Shown piece by piece: positions 26,440 to 36,311 of a DNA stretch of 64,000 nucleotides. The stretch covers positions 310,001 through 374,000 of the forward strand of contig NZ_CP096980.1 of NCBI RefSeq assembly GCF_002006355.2, written 5' to 3'. The stretch comes from Clostridium felsineum DSM 794. Lineage in GTDB: Bacteria; Bacillota; Clostridia; Clostridiales; Clostridiaceae. Position numbers and translations under genes: made by a program. Below the pieces are notes generated by a model. The model was not told the origin of the DNA. It searched no databases and worked only from the letters and a program-made list of their open reading frames with translations. The stretch's first letter is position 1, and the number at the start of each line of letters is the position of its first letter.

Positions 26440-28179
26440 ATGGATGAAGATAAATTATATATGTATAGTGCTATATTGACATTTATACTTGGTATTTCAG
26501 CGTTTGTTTTCTTTCAATTAGCAATGGGATATAAGAACTATTTTTATTTACTTGGGACAATTCTTAGCATAGCACTAATTTTCTTTATTTTCCATGTTAA
26601 GGCGAAGATAATTTATAAACTTAACTATGAAAGATTTAAAAAACATTGGGGACAATATGAAAAGAGAAAAATAAACGTAAAAAACATTCAAAGGTTTTTT
26701 AAATTTCACAAAGAAGAAAATCAAGATGAGTTCAATATAGATGATCAAACTTGGGTGGATCTCAATATGAACAAGGTATTTGAAATTGCAGATAGAACAC
26801 TTACATCACCTGGTGAAGAAATGCTTTATAAAATATTTAAGACACCTGAATTTTCAGAAGAAAAGCTTATTGAAAGAAATTCTACAATAAGGATATTTCA
26901 AGAGAATAAAGAAGTTAGAGAAGAAGTGGGCTTAGAGCTTACTAGGCTTGGTAGAAAAAAGGAAAATGGAGTTATAGATATAATATGGAAGGACATAGAG
27001 GTTAATTATAAATATAAATACTTGTTTAATTTCTTGTTTTGGGCCACCTTAGCTTCTGTATTAACAATACCAATATTTAAGTTCAAGTATATAATTATAT
27101 TGGCTATGTTCATATTAGTTAATACTGTTGCTCATAATAAGTTTAAGAACAAGGTTGAATTGTATGTACAATCACTAGGTTATTTAAATGGTGTCATAAA
27201 TACTGCTAATAGAATCTCAAAGATTGATTGTTTTGAACTTAAATATTTTACAGATGTACTAAATAAAACCTCATCTAAACTTATGAAAGTAGCAAAAAAG
27301 ACTGCGGGCATAGAGAGGGTAGAGGGTGCAGATGTAATTGGAGATGCTATTTATAATATGCTTCCAATAGAAGAAAGAAAATTTTTTAATGCAATAAATG
27401 ATATAAAGAAATTACGTGGAGAATTAAAGGTATTATATAAAACACTAGGTGAAATCGATGCACTTATGTCCACAGCATCTTTTAGAGAGGGTTTAGAGTA
27501 CTATTGTGAGCCTGAATTTAAAGGTTATGGTAGAACCTTAAATGCTGAAAATATATATCATCCTTTAGTTAAAAATGCAGTATCGAATTCTATAAAATTA
27601 GATGAAAAGGGAATAATACTTACTGGTACAAATATGTCTGGTAAATCAACTTTCTTAAGAACCATAGGTTTAAATTCTCTTTTAGCGCAAACAATATATA
27701 CATGTGCAGCTAAGACTTATACAACAAGTTTCTTTAAAATAATGACATCGATAAGTCCAGAGGATAATATTTCTTCGGGTAAAAGCTATTATTTTAGAGA
27801 AGCAGAGGCACTTAAGAGAATAATAAATCAATGCGGTGACAAAGAGCCAGTTTTGTGCATAATAGATGAAATATTTAGAGGAACAAATCCAGTTGAAAGA
27901 GTAAATGCTTCGGCAGAAATTTTAAATTATATAGGAAAACACAATACATTAACTCTAGTTGCAACACATGATTTAGAATTAACAGAAATGTTAAAAGAAG
28001 ATTATTTATGTTTTTATTTTAGTGAGGATATAGATGATACAGGGCTGAGCTTTGACTATAAATTAAAAGATGGAATATGCAAAACAAGAAATGCCGTAAA
28101 GCTTTTAAAGTATCTTGAATATCCAAATGAAATAATACAAAAAACCAATGAAAGGCTAGCGAAAATATCACAAACTTAG
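26440..28179 (+). CDS. Membrane-anchored MutS-family ATPase
   Basis: A 579-aa protein with two N-terminal membrane segments (about 8-28 and 35-52) and another hydrophobic stretch (about 194-228), then MutS-like core and clamp helices and a C-terminal MutS ATPase domain: Walker A TGTNMSGKS at 395-403, SSGKSYYFREAEAL, Walker B VLCIIDEIFRGTNPVER, LVATHDLEL. It lacks the mismatch-recognition domain, so ordinary mismatch repair is unlikely. Families of this kind occur in Firmicutes and Bacteroidetes with unknown roles. It forms a probable operon with the HD gene nine bases downstream. Confidence 0.85.
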   Translation: MDEDKLYMYSAILTFILGISAFVFFQLAMGYKNYFYLLGTILSIALIFFIFHVKAKIIYKLNYERFKKHWGQYEKRKINVKNIQRFFKFHKEENQDEFNIDDQTWVDLNMNKVFEIADRTLTSPGEEMLYKIFKTPEFSEEKLIERNSTIRIFQENKEVREEVGLELTRLGRKKENGVIDIIWKDIEVNYKYKYLFNFLFWATLASVLTIPIFKFKYIIILAMFILVNTVAHNKFKNKVELYVQSLGYLNGVINTANRISKIDCFELKYFTDVLNKTSSKLMKVAKKTAGIERVEGADVIGDAIYNMLPIEERKFFNAINDIKKLRGELKVLYKTLGEIDALMSTASFREGLEYYCEPEFKGYGRTLNAENIYHPLVKNAVSNSIKLDEKGIILTGTNMSGKSTFLRTIGLNSLLAQTIYTCAAKTYTTSFFKIMTSISPEDNISSGKSYYFREAEALKRIINQCGDKEPVLCIIDEIFRGTNPVERVNASAEILNYIGKHNTLTLVATHDLELTEMLKEDYLCFYFSEDIDDTGLSFDYKLKDGICKTRNAVKLLKYLEYPNEIIQKTNERLAKISQT

Positions 28180-28188
28180 GAGAAGTAT

Positions 28189-28827
28189 ATGGAAGATAGA
28201 AAGGAAATTTTTAAAGAAATAGAAAAACATTTACTCAATGATTCAAAGCCGTCTGAATACTTAAATAAAAAATTAAATAGTGGTGAGTTAGATGAGTACC
28301 CGCTTACTATGGTAAGTGAACTTAGGAATACAGAACAAAATAAGGAACATCATCCTGAAGGTAATGTATGGAACCACACAATGCTTGTAATTGATAATGC
28401 TGCAAAGAATAGAGATAAAAGCAGTGATAAACGTGCATTTATGTGGGGAAGTCTTTTACATGATATAGGAAAAGCTAAAACTACAAAAATTAGAAAAGGA
28501 AAGATAACCTCCTATGATCATGATAAAGTTGGAGAAAACATGGCAAGAGAGTTTTTAGAGTTTTTTATTGAAGATGAGGACTTTATATACAAGGTAATTA
28601 AACTTGTAAGATGGCATATGCAGACATTGTTTGTGGTAAAGAATATGTCTTTTGCAGATTCAAAAACTATGTTAAAGGAAACTTCTCTTAATGAAATAGC
28701 TTTGTTATCTTTGAGTGATAGATTAGGAAGAAAACCTTTATCTAGCGGTAAAATTCAAGAAGAAAAAGAAAACGTGAAAAAATTTGTACAAAAGGTAAAA
28801 GCCTTAGATAAATATAATAAAATATAG
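28189..28827 (+). CDS. HD-domain (HDIG) phosphohydrolase
   Basis: A metal-dependent HD hydrolase: H of the first motif in EGNVWNHTMLVID, the paired HD in LLHDIGKAKTT, then H in SYDHDKVGENMA and a late D in SLSDRLGR. 212 aa. Similar to the HD part fused to CCA-adding enzymes and to stand-alone YqeK- or cyclic-nucleotide-type hydrolases; the substrate is unknown. AGGAGAAG lies before the ATG. Co-transcribed with the MutS-like gene, judging by the 9-base gap. Confidence 0.8.
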   Translation: MEDRKEIFKEIEKHLLNDSKPSEYLNKKLNSGELDEYPLTMVSELRNTEQNKEHHPEGNVWNHTMLVIDNAAKNRDKSSDKRAFMWGSLLHDIGKAKTTKIRKGKITSYDHDKVGENMAREFLEFFIEDEDFIYKVIKLVRWHMQTLFVVKNMSFADSKTMLKETSLNEIALLSLSDRLGRKPLSSGKIQEEKENVKKFVQKVKALDKYNKI

Positions 28828-28928
28828 TAATAAAATTTTGGTATAAAATAGTTCTATTCAAGATTTTAATTTTACTGTTTTTGTGAGACTCAGATATTGT
28901 AAGAATTTTTTATGGGTGCATATATTTG

Positions 28929-28962
28929 AAAGAGAAATCAATATGTTGGTTTCTCTTTTAGT
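28929..28962 (+). terminator. Terminator of the mutS-like/HD operon
   Basis: AAAGAGAAA (28929-28937) pairs with TTTCTCTTT (28950-28958), followed by TTAG. The stem is 9 bp and the T tail is partly in the stem. Confidence 0.6.
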
Positions 28963-29243
28963 TTTAAAATTTATATATAAAAGTGAAATTGGATATAAGA
29001 TAAAGAAAAAACTCATAAATATTAATCAGTACCTTGTAATGTTCAGTACTAAATGATATATTATACGTAGTAATTATAAATTGTGACTTTTGTCAGTATT
29101 TATAATTAGATAAATGGTATATAATTATATAATTAAAATTTAAGTAAAAAAATAAACTAAAGGAGGAACAAAATAATATTAAAGCCATAAGTGTTATAAG
29201 ATTTAAAGACATGGAGATAATTACAATATGAAAGTAGTTAGTA

Positions 29244-29284
29244 TTGACTAAAATAACTTAATAGTGTACTATTTAACTAGTACA
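29244..29284 (+). promoter_or_regulatory. Promoter and palindromic operator of ABC export operon; 28963-29336 described here
   Basis: TTGACT (29244-29249), 17 bases, TACTAT (29267-29272). TGTACTA (29265-29271) and TAGTACA (29278-29284) are perfect inverted repeats overlapping the -10, a typical repressor site; no regulator gene is adjacent. Upstream, CAGTAC occurs twice near 29029 and 29044. A strong SD (AAAGGAGGAAC near 29160) is followed only by very short frames (an ATT-initiated 17-codon one and a 7-codon MKVVSID), which look like a leader or the decayed start of a lost gene. Confidence 0.6.
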
Positions 29285-29336
29285 TAAACCTAGCATTTAT
29301 AATAAACCTAAAATAAGAATTGGGGTGAAATTTTTA

Positions 29337-31865
29337 ATGGCAATAATTCTTAAGTTTATGATTAAAAATATAAAGGAAAAGAAGCTAAGAACTTTTTTAG
29401 TTGTATTTTCAATCATGGCATCAGCTGCATTATACTTCGCTTCAAGTGGTATAAGCACAAGTGTAAAAGCGACTTATATTGACATTGTTAAACAGTTCGC
29501 AGGAAGTTCTGACATAATGATAACAGCAAATGATAAATCTCCAACACCATATGTTACTTTAGATAAAGCAGAGGTAGTGAGGAACAAAACTGATTACATA
29601 GTTGGAGAAATGGATGCAAATGCTGTGTATAAAAATAAGGACAAAGATATAAGAGTATCACTTAGTGGATTTGACTATTCAGATGTACAAACTATGGGAA
29701 TTGTAACTGTAAATGAAAGTCAAGGGCTTAAGCCTTTTAGTGGAAATAAAGTTATAATAAGCAAAAAGGCATCAGACAAATATGGATTATCATTAGGACA
29801 AAGGTTATCACTTAGGGTAGGAATGAATGGTGATAAAAAGAACTTTACTGTAGTTGGTATAGCAGATAGTAAAGGATTGTTCAGCAGCGAAAAAGGAGAT
29901 TCAATTACAGCAATAACACCGCAAAGTGTAACTGAAAATATTAATGGGATAAATAATCAGTACTCAATTATTTATGTTAAAGTCAACAATTCAAGTAATA
30001 TAGATACTGTAATTGGAAAGTTAAGTAATTCATATAAGCATTATTCAGTTACTAAAATAGTTGATGAAAAACTTATAGATCAAGCTATGGGACAAATTAC
30101 TATGGTATTTAGACTTATGATGGTAGTAGTTTTGATGATGAGTGCATTTATAATATATACTGTGTTTAAAGTAATTGTTGCAGAAAGAATGCCGGTTATA
30201 GGAACTTTTAGAAGTATTGGAGCTACAAGGACATCCACAAGTCTCGTGCTTATAGGAGAAAGTATTATATACGGAATAATCGGTGGTATTATAGGTGATA
30301 TTGCGGGAATTGGAATTTTGAAATTACTTATGTCTATACTTTCAAGTCAAGCATCTAGTGGAATGAGTATTACAGCTTCTGTTAATTACACACCAAGTCA
30401 ACTTATAACTGCATTTATATTTGCTATAATTGTATCGGTTTTAAGTTCAATTTTGCCAATAGTTAAAACTTCTAAACTATCGGTTAAAGATGTTGTACTT
30501 AACACTGTGGATACAGTAGAAAAAGAAAAATTATGGGTACTTGTTTTAGGGATGGTATTTATATTAAGTGATTTTTTCGTACCATTTATCACCAAAAATT
30601 ATTCTTTAGGTAAAAGCATATCGCTCATTTTGCTCGGAATAAGTATGGTTATTTCTGTTATAGGAATTGTAATGATAATTCCGTTTATGACAGAAATTCT
30701 GGTAAAAATATTTGATAAGGTATATAGCGTTATATTTGGAAACGAAGGAAGTCTTGCTGCAAAGAATCTTAAGAAAAATAGAAGTTTAATAAATAATATT
30801 GCACTATTAACTATTGGAATATCAACTTTATTTATGCTTAATGTAATTAGTACAAGTGCTGTAAAAGCTGTTAATGGAGCGTATAATATATTTAATTATG
30901 ATTTCCACATATATAATAACGATGGTAATTCAATAGATAAACAGACAATTAATGTTATTAACAATACTAATGGAGTTCAAGAAATACAGGAAGAGTATGA
31001 TGGAAGAAATATAGATGTAGAAGGAAGTAAAGATAAGATTTCCTATATAATGTTCATGGACCAATATTATATTAAAAACTTTTTCGATGTAAAATTGCTT
31101 CAGGATCAAAGTAAAGTTTTTAAAGCTTATAAAGATGGAAGAACTGTAATAATGTCAAGCAATAATCTAAAGAGATTTGACAAAGAGATTGGAGATTATA
31201 TAAAAATAAAAACATCTAGGGGAAGTAAAGATTATAAGATAGTAGGGTCGTATAATAGCATGATGTATAATGGTAATTCAGCTATTGTTCCAAGTAAATA
31301 TGCAAAGGGAGATTTTAATTTATATCAATGTTCTAAAGTTAACATTAAAACAGATAAATCACCTGATAATATGGCAAAACTATTTGCTGAAAAATTTAAA
31401 ACAAGGCAGGTTACAGTGGAGACAGTAGCTCAAATGGAAAAAGAAAATCAGCAGCAAAATGACGCTATGTTTTCGCTAATAAAAGCATTTCCTATAATAG
31501 CACTTATAATTGGAGCTTTTGGTGTGGTTAATAATTTCTTTATAAGCTTTATAGAGAGGAAAAGATATCTTGCAATATATGCATCAGTTGGTATGAACAG
31601 ACGTCAAACAAGAAAGATGCTTTTTATAGAGTCTGTTTCCATAGGGTTAATAGGAAGCATAGGAGGAATTATCGGAGGAAGTTTAATGATTCATGTTATA
31701 CCAGCCATGCTTGATATAGCTAATTTTCCAATGGATATATATTATTCTCCAAGCAATTTTGTAACTAGTATAGTACTTGGAGTAATAATAGCGGTTATAT
31801 CTTCAATTGTTCCATCTCTAAAATCATCTAAGCTTAACATAATAGAAGCTATCAAATATGAATAA
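29337..31865 (+). CDS. Large FtsX-like ABC permease with two FtsX domains
   Basis: About 842 aa: an N-terminal membrane segment, an extracytoplasmic domain (about 45-255), three membrane segments (about 260-370), two more near 405-455, then a second hydrophobic start (LLTIGISTLFMLNVIST), a second extracytoplasmic domain and three C-terminal segments (ALIIGAFGVVNNFFISF onward). This is the layout of export-type MacB/LolC-related permeases such as those in lantibiotic or bacitracin resistance and YtrF/YknZ groups. GGGGTGA precedes ATG 29337 by 8 bases; GTG 29325 is an alternative. First gene of a three-gene operon with an ATPase and an adaptor. Confidence 0.9.
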   Translation: MAIILKFMIKNIKEKKLRTFLVVFSIMASAALYFASSGISTSVKATYIDIVKQFAGSSDIMITANDKSPTPYVTLDKAEVVRNKTDYIVGEMDANAVYKNKDKDIRVSLSGFDYSDVQTMGIVTVNESQGLKPFSGNKVIISKKASDKYGLSLGQRLSLRVGMNGDKKNFTVVGIADSKGLFSSEKGDSITAITPQSVTENINGINNQYSIIYVKVNNSSNIDTVIGKLSNSYKHYSVTKIVDEKLIDQAMGQITMVFRLMMVVVLMMSAFIIYTVFKVIVAERMPVIGTFRSIGATRTSTSLVLIGESIIYGIIGGIIGDIAGIGILKLLMSILSSQASSGMSITASVNYTPSQLITAFIFAIIVSVLSSILPIVKTSKLSVKDVVLNTVDTVEKEKLWVLVLGMVFILSDFFVPFITKNYSLGKSISLILLGISMVISVIGIVMIIPFMTEILVKIFDKVYSVIFGNEGSLAAKNLKKNRSLINNIALLTIGISTLFMLNVISTSAVKAVNGAYNIFNYDFHIYNNDGNSIDKQTINVINNTNGVQEIQEEYDGRNIDVEGSKDKISYIMFMDQYYIKNFFDVKLLQDQSKVFKAYKDGRTVIMSSNNLKRFDKEIGDYIKIKTSRGSKDYKIVGSYNSMMYNGNSAIVPSKYAKGDFNLYQCSKVNIKTDKSPDNMAKLFAEKFKTRQVTVETVAQMEKENQQQNDAMFSLIKAFPIIALIIGAFGVVNNFFISFIERKRYLAIYASVGMNRRQTRKMLFIESVSIGLIGSIGGIIGGSLMIHVIPAMLDIANFPMDIYYSPSNFVTSIVLGVIIAVISSIVPSLKSSKLNIIEAIKYE

Positions 31866-31880
31866 GTAGGAGGCAATAAA

Positions 31881-32582
31881 GTGGAAGAATTACTTAAAGA
31901 AGAAGCTAGAAGTGTAATAGAAGCTAGAAATCTTAATAAAAACTTTAAACTTGGGAAAATGAATGTAGAAATTCTTAAAAATATAAATATAGACATAAAA
32001 GAGGGAGAGTTTGTATCTATAATGGGTCCCTCTGGTTCAGGAAAAAGTACTCTTTTATACTTACTTGGAGGACTTGATAAACCCACATCAGGTAGTGTTA
32101 AGATAGCAGGCAAAGAGCTTTCAACAATGAACGACAAAGAACAGAGTATAATGAGAAGGCGTGATGTTGGATTTGTGTTTCAATTTTATAATTTAATCCC
32201 TAATCTTAATGTGGAAGAGAATATAATGCTTCCAATATTGTTAGATGGAAAGAAAATAAAGAATTATAGAGATAAGTTAGAAAACATACTTAAAATAGTA
32301 GGGCTTGAAGATAGAAGAAAACATACACCAAGAGAACTTTCAGGGGGACAGCAGCAAAGGGTTGCTATTGCAAGAGCGCTTATAAATGAGCCGGATGTAA
32401 TACTTGCAGATGAACCGATAGGAAATTTGGATAGTAAAACAGGAACAGAAGTAATGGAGTTGCTTAGAAAAATTAATATAGAAGAAGGAAAGACTATAGT
32501 ACAGGTTACGCACTCAAAAGAGGCAGCAGAATATGGTCAAAGGATAATTTATGTTAAGGATGGAAAGGTGGTAGAGCAATAA
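31881..32582 (+). CDS. ABC transporter ATP-binding protein (MacB/LolD type)
   Basis: 233 aa; Walker A MGPSGSGKST, Q-loop FVFQFYNL, signature LSGGQQQR, Walker B VILADEP. GTG start with TAGGAGG upstream, 15 bases after the permease. It powers the upstream FtsX-type permease; its stop codon abuts the lipoprotein start. Confidence 0.93.
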   Translation: MEELLKEEARSVIEARNLNKNFKLGKMNVEILKNINIDIKEGEFVSIMGPSGSGKSTLLYLLGGLDKPTSGSVKIAGKELSTMNDKEQSIMRRRDVGFVFQFYNLIPNLNVEENIMLPILLDGKKIKNYRDKLENILKIVGLEDRRKHTPRELSGGQQQRVAIARALINEPDVILADEPIGNLDSKTGTEVMELLRKINIEEGKTIVQVTHSKEAAEYGQRIIYVKDGKVVEQ

Positions 32583-33263
32583 ATGAAAAAATTTAAATTA
32601 GCGACTATAACAGTGATTACAGGTATTATGATATTTTCAGTAGGATGTAGTCAAAGCAAAACTAAAGAAACAACAAAAAAGGCTACAGCAAAGGTAAAAA
32701 CAACAGTGGATGCATCAGGGACCATAGCATCATCAAATGTAGAAAATATAGTAATAGATAGCTCATCTATGCAATCTGTAATAAAGGTAAATAAAGTTGA
32801 TGTAAAAGAAGGACAAATGGTAAAAAAGAATGATACGCTTGTAGAGATGGACGGGTATAATTCAAATAAGACAGAAAATTATATAAGTGGACAAAATGTA
32901 ATATCAGATATGGATAATGCAGTTGTTACAGATATAGGATATGAAAAAGGTGATATATTATCGGCACAGAAAAAAGTTTTACAATTACAGGATTTAAATA
33001 GTCTTTATGTACAAGCAAAAGTAGGAGAAGAATTTATAAAAGATGTACAGGTTGGAAAAACAGTAACAATAATTCCAACATCAGATCCATCAGTAAAATT
33101 AACGGGTAAAGTAACAAGGATAGGAAACGAAGTGCTTTCAAATACAACTACTACTCAAGGAACTTCTAGTTCAGAAGCTAATGTACCTGTAGATATATCA
33201 ATAGATAATAATAATGGAAAGCTATTTCCAAATTATAATGTGGACGTAGAGATACAAAAATAA
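32583..33263 (+). CDS. Lipoprotein membrane-fusion (HlyD/RND adaptor-like) subunit
   Basis: A lipoprotein signal with lipobox FSVGC (Cys22). After a Lys/Thr-rich linker there is a lipoyl-like half (IKVNKVDVKEGQMVKKNDTLVEMDG), a short connection and the returning half plus beta-barrel (VVTDIGYEKGDILSAQKKVLQLQDLNSLYVQAKVGEEFIKDVQVGKTVTII). At 226 aa it lacks the long coiled-coil hairpin of most adaptors: residues 88-106 bridge the lipoyl halves directly. Such short Gram-positive adaptors work with MacB-type transporters (compare YknX/YknYZ). Overlaps no gene; starts directly after the ATPase stop. Confidence 0.85.
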   Translation: MKKFKLATITVITGIMIFSVGCSQSKTKETTKKATAKVKTTVDASGTIASSNVENIVIDSSSMQSVIKVNKVDVKEGQMVKKNDTLVEMDGYNSNKTENYISGQNVISDMDNAVVTDIGYEKGDILSAQKKVLQLQDLNSLYVQAKVGEEFIKDVQVGKTVTIIPTSDPSVKLTGKVTRIGNEVLSNTTTTQGTSSSEANVPVDISIDNNNGKLFPNYNVDVEIQK

Positions 33264-33270
33264 GTTATAA

Positions 33271-33323
33271 AAAACACACTCCAAAACACTATATTTATTA
33301 AGTGTTTTGGGGTGTGTTTTTTA
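33271..33323 (+). terminator. Strong terminator of the ABC export operon
   Basis: A 20-bp stem with one G-U pair (33271-33290 with 33301-33320), 10-base loop and T tail, 7 bases after the operon's last stop codon. Confidence 0.9.
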
Positions 33324-33492
33324 CTGTAGATATATAATTTTATATTTTATTTAATTACATCATAACTGAAATAATAGTATTTTTTTTTGAAATTCTGATT
33401 ACAAATAAGTAAATTTATGAGAGAATTATAATATAAGTGAAATTATAAAAATTATGTTTTACTTACATTTATATTGGATAGGAGGAATAAAA

Positions 33493-34812
33493 ATGAAAAA
33501 ACTTAAAATGTACGTTTTTAATGTAGGGTTGATTTTATTTACGGCTTTAATAATAATGGGAATAGGAAACCAAAGGTTAAAAGCGGCACAGCAGGTTGAT
33601 AGCACATGGACTATAATCAATCCGTCAATCTGTGCAGGTAGACCTCTGAATGAAGTGATAAATAGAGAGATATGGCCAGAAAGAAAGTTCTATATTACAG
33701 ATGGAGTGTATAATTTAACAGGAAATATACAAGCTAATGATGATAATGTAATTATTCAAGGACAATCAAAGGAGAATACAAAATTAGTTCAAAATAATCC
33801 AGCAAGTAATAGTATAGACGTTACTGCAAATGGAGTACAGATTTCCAACCTTAACATCAATAATAAATTAGGAGGGGTTGCTGTATCCGTTCAAAACTCA
33901 AATAATGTTACTGTGGACAGTTGCATAATTTATGGAGCACAAAATGATAATGCAGTAGTTTTTATTAAAGGCAGCAAAAATGAAATACAAAATGTTGAAA
34001 GTGGAAATTTAAATATGTGTAATGTTTTGTCCAATAATGATATTTTTTCTAGCTATCCATGGGATGGAGTTTTATTTTCAAAACAAAATCATGGGTCAGT
34101 TCAAAATAACATTATTAATGGGAGTAGAATAGCATTTTATTTATCTAGAAACTCAGATGTAACTAATAATAGAATAGAGAATTCGCCAACTAATGGAATT
34201 AGGTATGCGGTTCCTGCTTATGATAATAAGATTGTTGGTAACACAATAGAAAATAGTACAGGCTCAGCTATTTTAGCTACAAGATATAATCCATCAATTA
34301 CACCTGAAAGTTATAGAGCTAATGATGTTAAAATTAAAAATAATACTATAATTGGTTCAAGGTATTTTGGAATCGAAGTAAATAATCTAAAGAATTCAGA
34401 TATATCAGGTAATAATATACAAGATGCTGATTTTTATGGAATATATATGCTATCATCAGATGCTTTATCAGTAGTTAAAAATCAAATACAAGATTCGAAC
34501 TATCTTTCAATAGATGGACAAGTTCAACATTGGGATGGAAGATATAATGCGGGAATAATGTTGGACTCAACTGTTACTGGTTCAAGCATGGATGGTAATA
34601 CAATAGTAAATTCTGCAACAAATTGTCCATATGGAATAAGAATACAACCCAATGTGTCTAACAACTCGAACATTATAATCAATAACATAGTTAATGGAGA
34701 TTTTGGAGATGGTATATCAGCAAGAGTTGATGCGCCATTTAACAATATTATTGGAGATGGAAATGTAGTAACTTTAAAGTCATCTAAAGCACAAAGTGCT
34801 GTTACAAAATAG
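33493..34812 (+). CDS. Secreted right-handed beta-helix protein, paralogue 1
   Basis: Signal peptide of about 33 residues (hydrophobic VGLILFTALIIMGIG, then LKAAQQ). The rest is a series of short N-rich rungs (for example NNVTVDSCIIYGA, NDVKIKNNTIIGSRYFGIEVNNLKNSDISGNNIQDA) typical of parallel beta-helix (NosD/PbH1) surface proteins or polysaccharide-active enzymes. ATG 33493 has AGGAGG upstream. It is about 60% identical by eye to the next gene, with the segment SPTNGIRYAVPAYDNKIVGN the same in both. No catalytic motif was recognised. Probably a two-gene operon made by duplication. Confidence 0.8.
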   Translation: MKKLKMYVFNVGLILFTALIIMGIGNQRLKAAQQVDSTWTIINPSICAGRPLNEVINREIWPERKFYITDGVYNLTGNIQANDDNVIIQGQSKENTKLVQNNPASNSIDVTANGVQISNLNINNKLGGVAVSVQNSNNVTVDSCIIYGAQNDNAVVFIKGSKNEIQNVESGNLNMCNVLSNNDIFSSYPWDGVLFSKQNHGSVQNNIINGSRIAFYLSRNSDVTNNRIENSPTNGIRYAVPAYDNKIVGNTIENSTGSAILATRYNPSITPESYRANDVKIKNNTIIGSRYFGIEVNNLKNSDISGNNIQDADFYGIYMLSSDALSVVKNQIQDSNYLSIDGQVQHWDGRYNAGIMLDSTVTGSSMDGNTIVNSATNCPYGIRIQPNVSNNSNIIINNIVNGDFGDGISARVDAPFNNIIGDGNVVTLKSSKAQSAVTK

Positions 34813-34837
34813 ATTATATAATTTAGGAGGGATATAC

Positions 34838-36142
34838 ATGAAAATTGGTAAATTAAAATTACAAATGGTTTTTTGTTTGGCATTTATTATGATTATTGCA
34901 GGTTCAGCAAAATTAAAGGCACAACAAATTGATAGTACTTGGACAGTAATAAATTCAACTAATTATTCAGGAACATCTTTAAATAATGCTTTGAATGCAC
35001 TTATAGCACAAGGCAAAACTAAATTTTATATTTCAGACGGAGTATATAATTTAGACGGTAACATAGTAATAAATCAACCCAATATAATTATACAAGGACA
35101 ATCAAAAGATAATACAAAATTAGTACAAACTAATGCATCAAGAAATACTATAGAGATTAGCAGTGATAATGTTCAAGTATCGAATTTGAATATTAATAAT
35201 CAGGCCGGAGGTATTTCAGTATCATGTCATAATTCAAATAATGTTAGCGTTGAAAACTGTGCAATTTATGGAGCAAAAAACAATCACGCAGTAGTTTTTG
35301 TAAAGGATGGAACAGATGATATAGCAGATGTAGAAAACAATAACTTAAATTTAAATAACATCGTAGAAAAAAATCAAATTTATTCAAACTATGCAGGAGA
35401 TGGAGTTTTCTTTTCAAAGCAAGGATATGGAACTTTAGATAACAATGTTATCATTGGTACTAGAGTAGCATTTTACCTATCAAGAAATTCTGAAGTTTCA
35501 TATAATGTAATAGAAAATTCACCAACTAACGGAATCAGATATGCTGTTCCTGCTTATGATAATAAAATAGTTGGAAATACAATAGAAAACTCAAATTACT
35601 CAGGTATTTCAGTTGCAAGAGAAAATACAGCAGCTACTCCTACAAATTATAGAGCAAATAACTTAAAAATTGATAATAATACTATAATTGGAGCAAGGTA
35701 CTTTGGAATTGAAGCAAGTAATTTAAAGGGTTCTGAAATGGTAGGAAACAATATAGATTCACCAGATTATAATGGTATATATGCTCTTTATTCGGATGCA
35801 TTAACAATTTCACAAAATCATATAAGTAACTCAAACTATAATTTAAAGGGCGGAAAGCTTAACTCATGGGATACCACATATGATTCTGGAATAATGATAG
35901 ACTATATGGTAACTAATTCAAACATAGATAGTAATACAATTATTAATTTAACTAATAGTTGTCCATTTGGAGTAAGGATACAGCCAGACCCATCCAATAC
36001 TTATAACAATATCACAAACAATACGATAAGTGGATATTTTGATAATGCTATATCATCAAAAGTGGAGTCACCGTTTTATAATGTTATAGGAACTGATAAT
36101 ACAATTAGTTTAATACCTCAACCAACATCACTTAACAAATAA
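34838..36142 (+). CDS. Secreted right-handed beta-helix protein, paralogue 2
   Basis: Signal peptide of about 27 residues (LQMVFCLAFIMIIAGSAKLKA) and then the same rung pattern as its neighbour, including DSTWTVINSTNYSGTSLNNAL at the start of the mature part and NNITNNTISGYFDNAISS at the end. 434 aa. ATG 34838 with TTAGGAGGG upstream; 25 bases after paralogue 1. Tandem duplication followed by divergence is evident. Role unknown; cell-surface or extracellular carbohydrate binding is an inference. Confidence 0.8.
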   Translation: MKIGKLKLQMVFCLAFIMIIAGSAKLKAQQIDSTWTVINSTNYSGTSLNNALNALIAQGKTKFYISDGVYNLDGNIVINQPNIIIQGQSKDNTKLVQTNASRNTIEISSDNVQVSNLNINNQAGGISVSCHNSNNVSVENCAIYGAKNNHAVVFVKDGTDDIADVENNNLNLNNIVEKNQIYSNYAGDGVFFSKQGYGTLDNNVIIGTRVAFYLSRNSEVSYNVIENSPTNGIRYAVPAYDNKIVGNTIENSNYSGISVARENTAATPTNYRANNLKIDNNTIIGARYFGIEASNLKGSEMVGNNIDSPDYNGIYALYSDALTISQNHISNSNYNLKGGKLNSWDTTYDSGIMIDYMVTNSNIDSNTIINLTNSCPFGVRIQPDPSNTYNNITNNTISGYFDNAISSKVESPFYNVIGTDNTISLIPQPTSLNK

Positions 36143-36165
36143 AATTAAGTAATATTAACAATTTA

Positions 36166-36206
36166 AGGAGAAACGTCAGAAAAATTCATGCGTTTCTCTT
36201 TTTTTC
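36166..36206 (+). terminator. Terminator of the beta-helix gene pair
   Basis: GAGAAACG (36168-36175) pairs with CGTTTCTC (36191-36198), followed by a run of T. Confidence 0.75.
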
Positions 36207-36311
36207 TGCAAAAAACGATAAAAAAATATATTTTTTTTAAAATTACCTATTAAGTAAAAAGAAAAATATACGAAAAGAATATTGTTAAGAGTTTTACAAG
36301 GGTAAAAAATT

